NCBI RefSeq assembly: GCF_030317145.1 | Contig: NZ_JASZYE010000001.1 | Coordinates: forward strand, 496,001-560,000 | Source: Variovorax flavidus | Lineage (GTDB): Bacteria > Pseudomonadota > Gammaproteobacteria > Burkholderiales > Burkholderiaceae_C | Reading direction: 5' to 3' | Length of the DNA stretch: 64,000 bases | Shown here: positions 39,030 to 47,881 of the stretch, piece by piece | Layout: each line of letters starts with the position of its first letter | Numbering within the stretch: position 1 is the first letter of the stretch | Translations under genes and position numbers: made by a program | Notes under the pieces: model-generated | What the model was told of the DNA's origin: nothing | Database searches by the model: none | The model's input: only the letters and a program-made list of their open reading frames with translations

Positions 39030-41111
39030 ATGGCGTTGACCCTTCGGAAAGGCACAAGGCCCGCCGATCCTCACGCGGATCGCGTGCTGGACATCGTGCG
39101 CGGCGGGCTTCAGGACCGGACCACCGACGTGGTCACGAATTCGTGGATCCGCTGCCTCAACGAGTACCACCTGGAGCCGGACAAGCCGCACGACCCGAAC
39201 GTGATCTCGCGCGTACCGCTCGAAGAGCGGCGCGCACGCCACGCCGCCGTGATCGAGTGCGCGCGGTATGAGATGACCACGCTCTACCAGCAGTTGGCCG
39301 ACAGCGAGATCGCGGTGTTGTTGACCGACACCGACGGCGTGATCCTCCACATGGTGTCGTCCCCCGAGTTCGCAGCCGAGGTCGGCCCGCTGGGCTTGCG
39401 CGCCGGCGGCATCTGGAGCGAAACCGAAGCCGGCACCAACGGCATGGGCACCTGCCTGGCCGCCGCGGGGCCGGTGACCGTGTGCCGCGACGATCACTTC
39501 TACACGCAGTTCACGCAACTCACCTGTTCGGCCGTCCCGGTGTTCGATCCGACGGGCAGCATCGTCGCCGCGCTCGACGTGACGAGCCGTTCCAGCCTGA
39601 TGCAGCAGCACCTGCTGGTGCTGCTGTCCATGACGGCGCGAATGATCGAGAACCGCCTGATCGATCGCCAGTTCCGCAACGCGCATCCGCTCCATTTCCA
39701 CAGCCGGCCGGAGTTCGTCTACACGTTGCACGAGGGCAAGCTGGCGGTCGACGACGACGGCCGCATCCTTGCCGCCAATCGCAGCGCGATGTTCCAGCTC
39801 GGACTGCAGTCGATGGACCAGATCCGCTCGCGGCGCATCGAGGACCTGTTCCAGACCTCGCTCGCCGACATGCTGCACCGCAGCGCGTCGTCGTCGTTCC
39901 ATCCGGTCGTGACCTACGGCACCGATGCCGCGCTGCGATTCTTCGCGGTCGCGCGACGCCCGGCTTCGGCCGCCGATGCAATGCTCGTCTCGTCGTCGGC
40001 CGCCGTGTCGCCATCGGGCGGAGCGTCGATGGTGCCGGTCTCGCGCGCCAAGGCGAGGCCGCTGGTCGTGCGGGCCGGGACGGCCGACTGCACCTTCGAG
40101 GATGCGCGGCTCGAAGCCCAGCTGGAAGTCGGCCGGAGGGTGATCGCCCGTGGCACGCCGGTGCTGGTCTGCGGCGAAACCGGCGCGGGCAAGGAAGTCT
40201 TCGCGCGCGCGCTGCACGACGGCAGTCCGCGCTCGACCGGCCCCTTCGTGGCAATCAATTGCGCGAGCCTGCCCGAAGCCCTGATCGAATCCGAGCTCTT
40301 CGGCTATTGCGCCGGTGCATTCACCGGCGCGCAGCGTTCCGGGCGCCGCGGCAAGGTCCTGCAGGCGGACGGCGGCACGCTGTTCCTCGACGAGATCGCC
40401 GACATGCCGCTGGAGCTGCAGTCGCGCCTCCTGCGCGTGCTCGACGAGCGGCGCGTGACGCCGCTGGGCACCGAGGAAAGCCATTCGGTCGACTTCCAGC
40501 TGATCAGCGCCAGCCATCGCTACTTGCCGGCATTGGTGCGCGAAGGGAAGTTCCGCGAAGACCTGTACTACCGGCTCGCCGGCATCGAGGTGCAGTTGCC
40601 GCCGCTGCGCGAGCGCAGCGACAAGCTCGAACTGATCCGTGCGTTGCTGGCGACCGAGGGCGGTCCCGATGCATCGCTGAGTGCCGAGGCCGAGCGCCTG
40701 CTCATGGCGCACGGCTGGCCCGGCAACATCCGCCAGTTGAGGCACGTGCTGCGCACCGCGGCGGCGCTGGCCGACGGCAAGCCGATCACCCGCGTCCATC
40801 TGCCCGCGATGGCCGTCAACCTCCAGCCGGCGTCGGGCATGAACGGCGAACGGATCGACGCGACGGCGCCCGCCGCGACAGCGGCCGCGGCGCCGGGATC
40901 GGTACGCGACGGACACGGCGACAACGCGCCGGGCTCTGCCAAGCTCAACCTGATCCAGGCCAACGAACGGCAACTGCTGCTGCAGATGCTGGAACAGCAC
41001 CGCTGGAACGTGAGCAACGTCGCCAAGGCGCTGGAGGTCAGCCGGAACACCCTCTACCGCAAGATCCACAAGCTCCAGATCGAGGTCTCCCATCCCGAGC
41101 AAGATTCCTGA
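39030..41111 (+). CDS. Sigma-54-dependent activator, AcoR type
   Basis: A 693-aa enhancer-binding protein. The N-terminal GAF-like sensor is about 60-230 (IAVLLTDTDGVILHMVSSPE, ETEAGTNGMGTCLAAAGPVT). A PAS-like segment follows, about 250-310. The AAA+ domain spans about 370-600: Walker A CGETGAGKEVFARAL, sigma-54-contacting GAFTGA, Walker B GGTLFLDEIADMP. The Fis-type helix-turn-helix at the end is RWNVSNVAKALEVSRNTLYR. AcoR relatives respond to small alcohols, acetoin or aldehyde-derived signals. Lying inside the C1 cluster and 47 bp ahead of the dmrB-like operon, it is the best candidate regulator of the cluster. Confidence 0.9.
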   Translation: MALTLRKGTRPADPHADRVLDIVRGGLQDRTTDVVTNSWIRCLNEYHLEPDKPHDPNVISRVPLEERRARHAAVIECARYEMTTLYQQLADSEIAVLLTDTDGVILHMVSSPEFAAEVGPLGLRAGGIWSETEAGTNGMGTCLAAAGPVTVCRDDHFYTQFTQLTCSAVPVFDPTGSIVAALDVTSRSSLMQQHLLVLLSMTARMIENRLIDRQFRNAHPLHFHSRPEFVYTLHEGKLAVDDDGRILAANRSAMFQLGLQSMDQIRSRRIEDLFQTSLADMLHRSASSSFHPVVTYGTDAALRFFAVARRPASAADAMLVSSSAAVSPSGGASMVPVSRAKARPLVVRAGTADCTFEDARLEAQLEVGRRVIARGTPVLVCGETGAGKEVFARALHDGSPRSTGPFVAINCASLPEALIESELFGYCAGAFTGAQRSGRRGKVLQADGGTLFLDEIADMPLELQSRLLRVLDERRVTPLGTEESHSVDFQLISASHRYLPALVREGKFREDLYYRLAGIEVQLPPLRERSDKLELIRALLATEGGPDASLSAEAERLLMAHGWPGNIRQLRHVLRTAAALADGKPITRVHLPAMAVNLQPASGMNGERIDATAPAATAAAAPGSVRDGHGDNAPGSAKLNLIQANERQLLLQMLEQHRWNVSNVAKALEVSRNTLYRKIHKLQIEVSHPEQDS

Positions 41112-41157
41112 GGCTGCCGCGCGCAGCGCCGCCGCGGATGCGCCCGGCGACGAGGCG

Positions 41158-41733
41158 ATGGCCCACGACGGTGAGCCGCGTTCGCGCTTTGCCTGGTGCG
41201 TGACCGGGTCCGGCCACTTTCTCGACGAGGCGCTGGCACTGGCCGCGCGTCTGCCGAAAGTCGACCTGTTCGTCTCGGCCGCCGGCGAAGAAGTGCTGGA
41301 GATCTACCGGCTGCATCTCGACGATCTGAAGTTGCGGTTCCGGATCTTTCGCGACAAGACGGCCAGCGGCGTTCCCGTGGGCATGCTGTACGAGGACATC
41401 TATCACACGGTCGTCGTCGCCCCTGCCACCAGCAACACGGTGGCCAAGTGCGCCTACGGCATCAGCGATTCGCTGCCGACCAACATGTTCGCGCAGGCCG
41501 GCAAGCGGGGCATACCGGGCATCGTGTTTGCATGCGACACCGAGCCGGTGGTCGTGACCCGGTCGCCGCACGGCTGGGTGACGTTGCAACCCCGGGGCAT
41601 CGAACTGGACAACGTGGAGCGCTTGCGCAAGATCGATTTCTGCCGGGTCGTCGCTTCGCCCGCCGAGCTCGAAGCCGCGCTCGACGCCCGATTGAAGGAA
41701 GTCTCTCTCGCATGGAACACATCCTCTTCCTGA
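41158..41733 (+). CDS. dmrB: Dihydromethanopterin reductase-like flavoprotein (DmrB type)
   Basis: A 191-aa flavoprotein of the archaeoflavoprotein/DmrB group proposed to reduce dihydromethanopterin to H4MPT. Sequence cues: AWCVTGSGHFLDEALALAAR (phosphate-binding loop for FMN), HTVVVAPATSNTVAKCAYGI and GIPGIVFACDTEPVV. Two flavoprotein-type FMN contacts, the TGSGHF loop and the PATSNT loop, are visible. It starts a four-gene operon and overlaps the next gene by 22 bp. The gene name rests on family resemblance to the Burkholderia protein. Confidence 0.78.
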   Translation: MAHDGEPRSRFAWCVTGSGHFLDEALALAARLPKVDLFVSAAGEEVLEIYRLHLDDLKLRFRIFRDKTASGVPVGMLYEDIYHTVVVAPATSNTVAKCAYGISDSLPTNMFAQAGKRGIPGIVFACDTEPVVVTRSPHGWVTLQPRGIELDNVERLRKIDFCRVVASPAELEAALDARLKEVSLAWNTSSS

Positions 41734-43118
41734 CCGGCCACCTCGCGCAGCCGAGTCTGGAGCGGGTGCTGGCCAGCATCGATTCCGCGCCCTTCACCTG
41801 GGAAGTGCGGGACCTGGGCCTGCAGGTGGCGGGGCTGATGACGGCCGACATGATCCGCCGCCGGGTGCCTCCGCAGGCCGGCTTCGACCGCATCGTCGTG
41901 CCGGGGCGCTGCCGCGGCGACATGGATGCGCTGTCGCTGCATTTCGGCATCCCGGTGCAGCGCGGGCCCGATGAGGTGAAGGACTTGCCGCGCTTTTTCG
42001 ACCGTGCCGCCAAGGCCATCACGCTGGACGAATACGAAGTCGCGATCTTTGCCGAGATCGTCGACGCGCCTCGCCTGAGCGTGCCGGAGGTCGTCGCGCG
42101 CGCCGGGCGCCTGCGCGCCGACGGCGCCAACGTGATTGACCTGGGCTGTCTGCCGGCGACCCCGTTCGCCCATCTGGAAGAGTGCGTCCAGGCGCTGAAG
42201 GCCGGTGGCTTCCGGGTCAGCGTCGATTCGATCGACACCGGTGAACTGTTGCGCGGCGGCCGCGCAGGCGCCGACTATCTGCTCAGCCTGACGCTGGACA
42301 CCCTGTGGGTGGCCGACGAGGTGGCATCCACCCCGGTCCTGATTCCCCGCATCCCCAGCGATGAAGCGTCGTTGCACGAAGCGGTCGAAGTCATGCAGCG
42401 GCGAGGCAGGGAGTTCCTGGCCGATTCGATCCTCGATCCGATCCCGTTCGGCCTGACCGCCTCCATCGTGCGCTACCACCGGCTGCGCGAGCGATTTCCC
42501 GAGGTGTCGATCATGATGGGCGTGGGCAACCTGACCGAGCTGACGGAAGCCGACACGAGCGGCATCAACGCATTGCTGTTCGGCATCTGCGCCGAACTCG
42601 ACGTGGCGGCGGTCTTGACCACGCAGGTCAGCAACCATGCCCGCCGTGCAGTGAAGGAGGCCGACTGGGCGCGCCGCATCATGTACGCCGCGCGCCATCA
42701 CGGCACGCTGCCCAAGGGCTTGAGCGATGCGCTGATGACGGTGCATGCCAAGCGGCCGTTCCTCGACACGCCTGAAGAGATCGCGGCCACCGCCGCGCAG
42801 GTGCGCGATCCGAACTTCCGCGTGCAGGTGTCCGCGACCGGACTGCACGTCTACAACCGTGACGGGCTGCGCAAAGGGCAGGGCGCGTTCGACCTGTGGC
42901 CGCAACTCGGCCTCGAAGGCGACGCGGCGCATGCCTTCTACATGGGCGTGGAACTGGCGCACGCCGAGATCGCCCACAAGCTTGGCAAGCGCTATGTGCA
43001 GGACCAGCCCCTGGATTGGGGGTGCGCCGTCGAACGCCAGCACGAGAACCCCGACGCGTGGTGCGCGCCGGGCACGACACGAGCCGTACGCAAGACGACC
43101 GAAGAGCCCTTCAAATGA
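41712..43118 (+). CDS. Dihydropteroate synthase-like protein of the H4MPT pathway
   Basis: A 468-aa protein. An N-terminal domain (MEHILFLTGHLAQPSLERVL) precedes a pterin-binding TIM barrel: EVVARAGRLRADGANVIDLG near 140, FRVSVDSIDTGELLRGGRAG near 165-185, SIMMGVGNLTELTEADTSG near 260. This matches the large archaeal-type DHPS-like proteins of H4MPT clusters rather than FolP (about 280 aa). The likely role is coupling hydroxymethyl-dihydropterin to beta-RFAP. It has a 4-bp overlap with the next gene. Confidence 0.85.
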   Translation: MEHILFLTGHLAQPSLERVLASIDSAPFTWEVRDLGLQVAGLMTADMIRRRVPPQAGFDRIVVPGRCRGDMDALSLHFGIPVQRGPDEVKDLPRFFDRAAKAITLDEYEVAIFAEIVDAPRLSVPEVVARAGRLRADGANVIDLGCLPATPFAHLEECVQALKAGGFRVSVDSIDTGELLRGGRAGADYLLSLTLDTLWVADEVASTPVLIPRIPSDEASLHEAVEVMQRRGREFLADSILDPIPFGLTASIVRYHRLRERFPEVSIMMGVGNLTELTEADTSGINALLFGICAELDVAAVLTTQVSNHARRAVKEADWARRIMYAARHHGTLPKGLSDALMTVHAKRPFLDTPEEIAATAAQVRDPNFRVQVSATGLHVYNRDGLRKGQGAFDLWPQLGLEGDAAHAFYMGVELAHAEIAHKLGKRYVQDQPLDWGCAVERQHENPDAWCAPGTTRAVRKTTEEPFK

Positions 43119-43708
43119 ACGACGTCATCTTCGAAACCGTCGTCACCACGGTCGCGCCCGACGGCAAGCCGCATGTCGCGCCGATGGGCGTGCGCTACCG
43201 CGGTGCGCAGGTGGTGCTGATGCCGTTCAAGCCCTCGACCACCTACGACAACATCGACGCGACGGCCTGCGCTGTGCTCAACATCGTGACCGATACCCGC
43301 GTTTTCGCAGGGTGCGTGACCGGCCGCCGCGACTGGCCGACGCGGCCGGCCGAGAAGATCGCGGGCGTACGCCTGGACTGCGCCTTGAGCCACGTCGAAT
43401 TGAGGTTGGCCGAGCGGATCGACGACGTGCAGCGCCCGGTGTTGCACATGATGCGGGTGCACGAGGTCGTGCACTCGGGCTTCGCCGGCTTCAACCGCGC
43501 GCAGGCGGCCGTGATCGAGGGCGCGGTGCTGGTGAGTCGCCTGCACATGCTGCCGCCGCAGAAAGTCGACAGCGAGATGGCCTATCTGCAGATCGCCATC
43601 GACAAGACGGCCGGCCCCGAGGAGCGTGAAGCCTGGGGTTGGCTGGTCGATGCCGTGCGACGCCACCGCGCCGACGCCCCCCATGTCATTCAGGAACCAC
43701 CGTCATGA
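43115..43708 (+). CDS. DUF447-family protein of the H4MPT cluster
   Basis: A 197-aa protein with a flavin-reductase-like split-barrel look: FETVVTTVAPDGKPHVAPMG, VVLMPFKPSTTYDNIDATAC, and AVLNIVTDTRVFAGCVTGRR. The DUF447 family is conserved in methanogens and in H4MPT-containing bacteria, but its reaction is unknown. It is translationally coupled on both sides (ATGA at start and stop), so it almost certainly shares function with its neighbours. Confidence 0.8.
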   Translation: MNDVIFETVVTTVAPDGKPHVAPMGVRYRGAQVVLMPFKPSTTYDNIDATACAVLNIVTDTRVFAGCVTGRRDWPTRPAEKIAGVRLDCALSHVELRLAERIDDVQRPVLHMMRVHEVVHSGFAGFNRAQAAVIEGAVLVSRLHMLPPQKVDSEMAYLQIAIDKTAGPEEREAWGWLVDAVRRHRADAPHVIQEPPS

Positions 43709-44412
43709 AACTGCTTGTCAGCGTCCGGAGCGTCGAGGAAGCCTTGCTGGCTGCAGACGGGGGAGCCGACTTCATCGACCTCAAGGAGCCGGGCCACGGT
43801 GCGCTGGGCGGCCTGCCGATCGCCACCATTCGCGAGATCGTGGGCGCACTGCGCCACCACGGCAGCGGCCTGGACATCAGCGCGACCATCGGCGATGTCG
43901 CTATGGACGAGGCGGATCGCATCGCGGCGTGTGTCGATGCGGTTGGCGCTTGCGGCGTCGACTATGTCAAGGTCGGCATCGAGCGTGCGCCGCAGGCACG
44001 GGCGGTGCTCGACGCGCTGGCCGCCAGCGGGTGGCCCATCGTGCCGGTGTTCATCGCCGACAAGGGACTGGACCTGGCCGATGTCGCACACGCATGCGCC
44101 CTGGGCTTTGCCGGCGTGATGGCCGACACCTCCGACAAGCGTGCGGGCAGCCTGTTCGATGCCGTGCCGATGGCCGAACTGCGCCGCTTCATCGCCACGG
44201 CGCGCGAAGCCGGGGTGATGGTCGGCCTGGCAGGCGCGTTGCGTGCCGCGCACGAGCCGCTGTTGCGCGCGCTCGCGCCCGGGTTCGCGGGCTTCCGGAC
44301 CGCGGTGTGCGAGGGCGACCGGAGTGCGGCGCTCGACCCCCAGCGCCTGCGGACGCTGGTCGCAGTGATGCTCGGCCATGCGACCGCCGAACCCGGCGCG
44401 ACGCATCATTGA
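43705..44412 (+). CDS. mfnB: (5-formylfuran-3-yl)methyl phosphate synthase
   Basis: A 235-aa TIM-barrel enzyme that makes the furan phosphate of methanofuran from two glyceraldehyde 3-phosphate molecules. Conserved blocks: MKLLVSVRSVEEALLAADGG, DFIDLKEPGHGALGGLPIAT with the active-site Lys near 27, YVKVGIERAPQ near 85 with a second Lys, and GVMADTSDKRAGSLFDAVPM near 140. The length and pattern fit MfnB closely. Last gene of the dmrB-DHPS-DUF447-mfnB operon; its 3' end overlaps the convergent kinase gene by 7 bp. Confidence 0.92.
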   Translation: MKLLVSVRSVEEALLAADGGADFIDLKEPGHGALGGLPIATIREIVGALRHHGSGLDISATIGDVAMDEADRIAACVDAVGACGVDYVKVGIERAPQARAVLDALAASGWPIVPVFIADKGLDLADVAHACALGFAGVMADTSDKRAGSLFDAVPMAELRRFIATAREAGVMVGLAGALRAAHEPLLRALAPGFAGFRTAVCEGDRSAALDPQRLRTLVAVMLGHATAEPGATHH

Positions 44413-45005
44413 TTGTCGAAGCGGACGTGGCCGAGCAGCAACGACCGGACGCGGCCCACCTCGTTGAAATGGACGATGTCGATCGGAAAGTCCGCGCCAT
44501 CCGACAGCGCGCCGAATCGCTGGTCGACGACGCCCGCATCGCGCAGTTGAGCCAGGCTCAATCGCGGGTCGATCTCGCAGGACTTGACCAGCACCAGGCG
44601 CTCCGCATTCAGGCGATGGGCGAGGTCGAGCGCGATGCTGTCCGACGTGAACTCCCAGTTCGTCTGGTCGGTCGACCGGCTGCGTTGCAGTTCGAAGGGC
44701 AGCCATAGCGCCGTGCGTCCCTTGTGCAGCACGCGCTGGATGTCGGACTTGGTTCGCGTGAGCTGCAGCGCGGGATTCAGGCCGTGCATCAGGTAGGCGG
44801 TCTGCGCCATGGCGAGGATCGCCATGTTGTGCGCGCTGAGGTCGCTGAAGCGCCACTGCGCCTGGGCGCGTCGCACCTCGTCGCCGAACGTGCCGCCACC
44901 GCAGACGACGATCACGCGTCCGCCCCCGCATTCAGCCAGCAGGTCGAGCCATGCTGGCAGCATCGGATTCGCGTTCAGGCTGCCGCCGATCTTGACGATC
45001 CACAT
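44406..45005 (-). CDS. Amino-acid-kinase-family protein, MfnE-like
   Basis: A 199-aa small kinase of the aspartokinase fold. The start MWIVKIGGSLNANPMLPAWL contains the phosphate-binding KIGGS, followed by RVIVVCGGGTFGDEVRRAQ near 40 and LVLVKSCEIDPRLSLAQLRD near 145. Archaeal MfnE of this family phosphorylates aminomethylfuran phosphate to the pyrophosphate during methanofuran assembly. The start was chosen at 45005 because upstream codons are antisense-like; it overlaps the MfnF-like gene by 31 bp. Confidence 0.8.
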   Translation of the reverse strand: MWIVKIGGSLNANPMLPAWLDLLAECGGGRVIVVCGGGTFGDEVRRAQAQWRFSDLSAHNMAILAMAQTAYLMHGLNPALQLTRTKSDIQRVLHKGRTALWLPFELQRSRSTDQTNWEFTSDSIALDLAHRLNAERLVLVKSCEIDPRLSLAQLRDAGVVDQRFGALSDGADFPIDIVHFNEVGRVRSLLLGHVRFDNQ

Positions 45006-46126
45006 ACCGAGGGGTCCATATCGAAGAGCGTTGCCACGGCGACGCATGGCGCGCACACCTGCGCCCAGTCCTGCACCGCGGCGTGGCCGGTGCTCGCGTG
45101 CGCGCGCGCCACGTCGCGGCCGTACGCGACGTGACGGCGCGCGGGCCAGGATTCCGGCGCGCCTGCGCTGGCACTCGCCACCACATCGGGAACCAGGAAG
45201 TCGCCGCAGCCGGCGCTGACGATCACGGCGTCGCGTGCAAGCCCGTGAGCTTCCATCACGCGGCGCATCTCGCCACCCAGCACGGCCACCTGCACCGCCC
45301 GCCAGGATCGCGCGAAGTCCAGCCAGTCATCGGGTGAGCCGTCGCGCCCGTCGAGCCCGATCATGCGGGCCAGGCGCTGCCGGGTCGCGTCTGGGTCCTT
45401 GGCAGCGTTGTCGGCGCTCGGGTGCAGGTCGTGGGCGGGGTTCAGTTCGCCGGTCAGGCGATACACGTCGGCGCTGGTCGCAAACAGTTCGTTCATCACG
45501 TTGTGCGGCTCGCCACGCCAATCGATGCGGTGCGCCACAGCGCACAGCGGCGTGCGCACGACACCGTGGTAGACCAGCTCGCCGCTGGCCAGGCGCTGGG
45601 CATCGGTGCGGCTGCCGGTCAGGATGCGTCCGTTCCTGAATGCGATCAGGTCGGTCGTCGTGCTGCCGATGTCCACCAGCAAGCCCGTGCCGATGCGTTG
45701 TGCCGCATGTCGCGCCGTCGCCAGCCAGTTGGCAGACGCGATGGCGTTCCAGAGAGCCGGCACCTCGGCGTCGCGGCACCAGCCGGCATCGCCAGCGAAG
45801 AAATGGACGGCACCATGGCCGTCGCCCGGGCGCGCCGGGTCCGATGCAGGCAGTGCACGCGCCAGTTCCGCCGCGATCTTCCGCACGCCGTCTTCGCGGT
45901 CCGTGAACAGGTCGACCATCTCGCCGGTCATGGTGACGGCGTGCTGCGCCGCGGCCAGCCCAGTCCATCGCTGGCGCGCTGCGTGCAGCACGGCGTCGAG
46001 CCGGTCCATGCCCATCCACAGCGCGCAGGGCCATTGCGCCACGTCGAGAACTTCGCCGCCTTGCAGAAGGCAGGCCTTGGCGTGTGCGCCGCCGATGTCC
46101 CAGCCGATCACGGTGCGCTCAGACAT
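44975..46126 (-). CDS. H4MPT-linked C1 transfer pathway protein, MfnF-like (hydantoinase/kinase fold)
   Basis: A 383-aa actin-like ATPase-fold protein. The phosphate-1 loop is VIGWDIGGAHAKACLL at residues 6-21; phosphate-2 is GTGLLVDIGSTTTDLIAFRN near 150. Intervening TMTGEMVDLFTDREDGVRKI and C-terminal VIVSAGCGDFLVPDVVA are typical of the H4MPT-linked family. In archaea the relative MfnF joins the furan pyrophosphate with the tyramine-glutamate moiety. It overlaps the MfnD-like gene by 8 bp and the kinase gene by 31 bp, forming a tight MfnD-MfnF-MfnE operon. Confidence 0.85.
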   Translation of the reverse strand: MSERTVIGWDIGGAHAKACLLQGGEVLDVAQWPCALWMGMDRLDAVLHAARQRWTGLAAAQHAVTMTGEMVDLFTDREDGVRKIAAELARALPASDPARPGDGHGAVHFFAGDAGWCRDAEVPALWNAIASANWLATARHAAQRIGTGLLVDIGSTTTDLIAFRNGRILTGSRTDAQRLASGELVYHGVVRTPLCAVAHRIDWRGEPHNVMNELFATSADVYRLTGELNPAHDLHPSADNAAKDPDATRQRLARMIGLDGRDGSPDDWLDFARSWRAVQVAVLGGEMRRVMEAHGLARDAVIVSAGCGDFLVPDVVASASAGAPESWPARRHVAYGRDVARAHASTGHAAVQDWAQVCAPCVAVATLFDMDPSVCGSSRSAAA

Positions 46127-47084
46127 GAATGTGCGCCACCTTCGGGCTCGAAGCCCGCTCGCCGACGTGCATGGCGATCACCTCGGACGCCAGGTTGCGG
46201 CCCAGCGCGCGCGACAGGCCGACATAGGCGCAGGTCACACGCGGGTTGATCTCGATCACCACCGGCCCGCGCCGTTCGTGCCACACCAGGTCGATGCCGA
46301 CGAAGCCGCGCAGACCCGGGATGACCTGATGCACGCGGGCGGCGAGGGCACCCAACGTTGTCGCGCGCGGATCCGCGAGCGGCATCGTATTCACCTCGAC
46401 ACCGCGAAACGACAGCAGGCCTTGCGCGTCGATGTCCAGGTGCTGTCGGTTGATGCTCAGCAGCTCGCATCGCTTCCTGCCGCACAGCAGCGACAGGCTG
46501 AGCGCCATGCCGTCGACCCAGGGCTCGATCGCCATCGGGCTGCCGGCGCGCGAGCGTGCCGACCAGTCATCCACCGCCGCTGCGGGGTCGTGGTGCAGGC
46601 GGGTCGCGACGGCCCCGGCGCCGTCGTCCGGCTTGACCACCCAGCGCGTGGTTTCCGGTGCGTGATCGAAGGCCAGTGGCGTGGCGATGCCGGCTTCTGC
46701 CAGCGTCATGAGAGTCATGCGCTTGCGGGTCGCCAGCTCGATCGCCGGGCCATCGCAGCCCAGCCAGCGGCCCGGATCGACGCATTGGTGCAGGCGTGCC
46801 AGCAGGCCATCGGTCTCCGGCGCGACCACCCAGGCAAGGTCGTGCGCGTCGGCCTGCCGCGCGACGAAGTCGAACGCCGACTCGCCGTCGCGTGGCGTGA
46901 CCGGCCGCGCAGGCTCCGGCACCGGCGACGCCCGCTGACAGGTGGCGACCGACACCTCGTGGTTTCCAAGGCGAAGCAAGTCGGCCATGATGGCATCGCG
47001 CATGGACTGCCCCATCGCCAGCAGTTCGCCGGGGGCCGTCTCCCCGCCGCCACTCAGGTATTCGTAGACAAAGATCCGCTTCAT
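46119..47084 (-). CDS. ATP-grasp ligase, MfnD-like (tyramine-glutamate ligase type)
   Basis: A 321-aa ATP-grasp protein beginning MKRIFVYEYLSGGGETAPGE. Visible parts: IELATRKRMTLMTLAEAGIA near 110, WVVKPDDGAGAVATRL near 145 (ATP loop), and IDLVWHERRGPVVIEINPRV near 275 (Mg-binding E-I-N). MfnD attaches glutamate to tyramine in methanofuran biosynthesis; co-location with mfnB, MfnE-like and MfnF-like genes supports this. The start is set at 47084; the longer frame is antisense of the HisA-like gene. Its start is only 33 bp from the divergent 47118 start. Confidence 0.82.
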   Translation of the reverse strand: MKRIFVYEYLSGGGETAPGELLAMGQSMRDAIMADLLRLGNHEVSVATCQRASPVPEPARPVTPRDGESAFDFVARQADAHDLAWVVAPETDGLLARLHQCVDPGRWLGCDGPAIELATRKRMTLMTLAEAGIATPLAFDHAPETTRWVVKPDDGAGAVATRLHHDPAAAVDDWSARSRAGSPMAIEPWVDGMALSLSLLCGRKRCELLSINRQHLDIDAQGLLSFRGVEVNTMPLADPRATTLGALAARVHQVIPGLRGFVGIDLVWHERRGPVVIEINPRVTCAYVGLSRALGRNLASEVIAMHVGERASSPKVAHIHV

Positions 47085-47117
47085 CGCTCCACCCGTCACC
47101 TCCCTCGTTCGCTCGAC

Positions 47118-47819
47118 ATGAACCTCATTCCCGTCATCGACCTCATGCAGGGCCAGGTGGTGCGCGCCGTGCGCGGCAACCGCCAGGCCTACCGGCCCAT
47201 CGAGTCGCGGCTGTGCCATGGCAGCGACCCGGTGACGGTGGCGAAGATCCTCTGCGAGCACTGCGCCACGCGGCAGTTGTACGTGGCCGATCTCGATGCC
47301 TTGCTCGGGCGCCCCAGCCAGACGGCGGTCTTGCGCACGCTGCTGCAGGCCATGCCCGGGCTGGAACTGTGGCTCGACGCCGGCTTTGCAAACGCAGGCG
47401 CGGCCGATGCGCTCAGGCTGGAACTCGGCGACGCCGGCTCGCAGGTCGTTCCGGTCTTCGGCAGCGAGTCGCTGGCGTCGCGCGAAGAACTCGAGCGCTG
47501 TTTCGGCGGGAACGACGAAGGCGTGCTGTCGCTGGACCGCCGCGACGGCCAGCACCTGGACGCCGCGGGCTGCTGGAATGCGCCCGCCCTCTGGCCGGGG
47601 CGCGTGATCGTCATGACGCTCGAACGCGTCGGCGCAGGTGCCGGCCCCGACCTGGAGACCTTGGCCGAGGTGCGCCGCCAATCGCCTTCGACCTTCTTCG
47701 TCGGCGCCGGAGGCATCCGTAACCAGAGTGACCTGGAAGCCGCGGGCGAAGCGGGTGCCAGGGCCTGGCTGGTGGCCAGCGCGTTGCACGACGGCGGGCT
47801 GCCCCGGGTGCGCGGCTGA
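47118..47819 (+). CDS. HisA-like TIM-barrel protein of the C1 cluster
   Basis: A 233-aa protein related to HisA/HisF (hisAF-related group). It has MNLIPVIDLMQGQVVRAVRG with the first catalytic-type Asp, LYVADLDALLGRPSQTAVLR near 55, and FVGAGGIRNQSDLEAAGEAG near 190. It is not the histidine enzyme: no other his gene is nearby, and the phosphate-binding and second-Asp regions are altered. Homologues recur in methanogens and H4MPT bacteria. A role in cofactor synthesis is inferred; the reaction is unknown. Confidence 0.83.
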   Translation: MNLIPVIDLMQGQVVRAVRGNRQAYRPIESRLCHGSDPVTVAKILCEHCATRQLYVADLDALLGRPSQTAVLRTLLQAMPGLELWLDAGFANAGAADALRLELGDAGSQVVPVFGSESLASREELERCFGGNDEGVLSLDRRDGQHLDAAGCWNAPALWPGRVIVMTLERVGAGAGPDLETLAEVRRQSPSTFFVGAGGIRNQSDLEAAGEAGARAWLVASALHDGGLPRVRG

Positions 47820-47881
47820 CCAGGGCCGAAGGTGGTTCGCATCATGGGTTAACCCGCATCACGTTTCGTGCCAAGGGGTTG

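Noticed and set aside
47085-47789. N-terminal extension of the MfnD-like ligase by about 235 codons
   Set aside because: The extension is antisense of the HisA-like gene, which has a recognised fold. The ligase family begins at MKRIFVYEY.
47118-47819. Assignment as the histidine biosynthesis enzyme HisA
   Set aside because: No other his genes are nearby, conserved second-half motifs are altered, and relatives of this subgroup occur with methanopterin genes.
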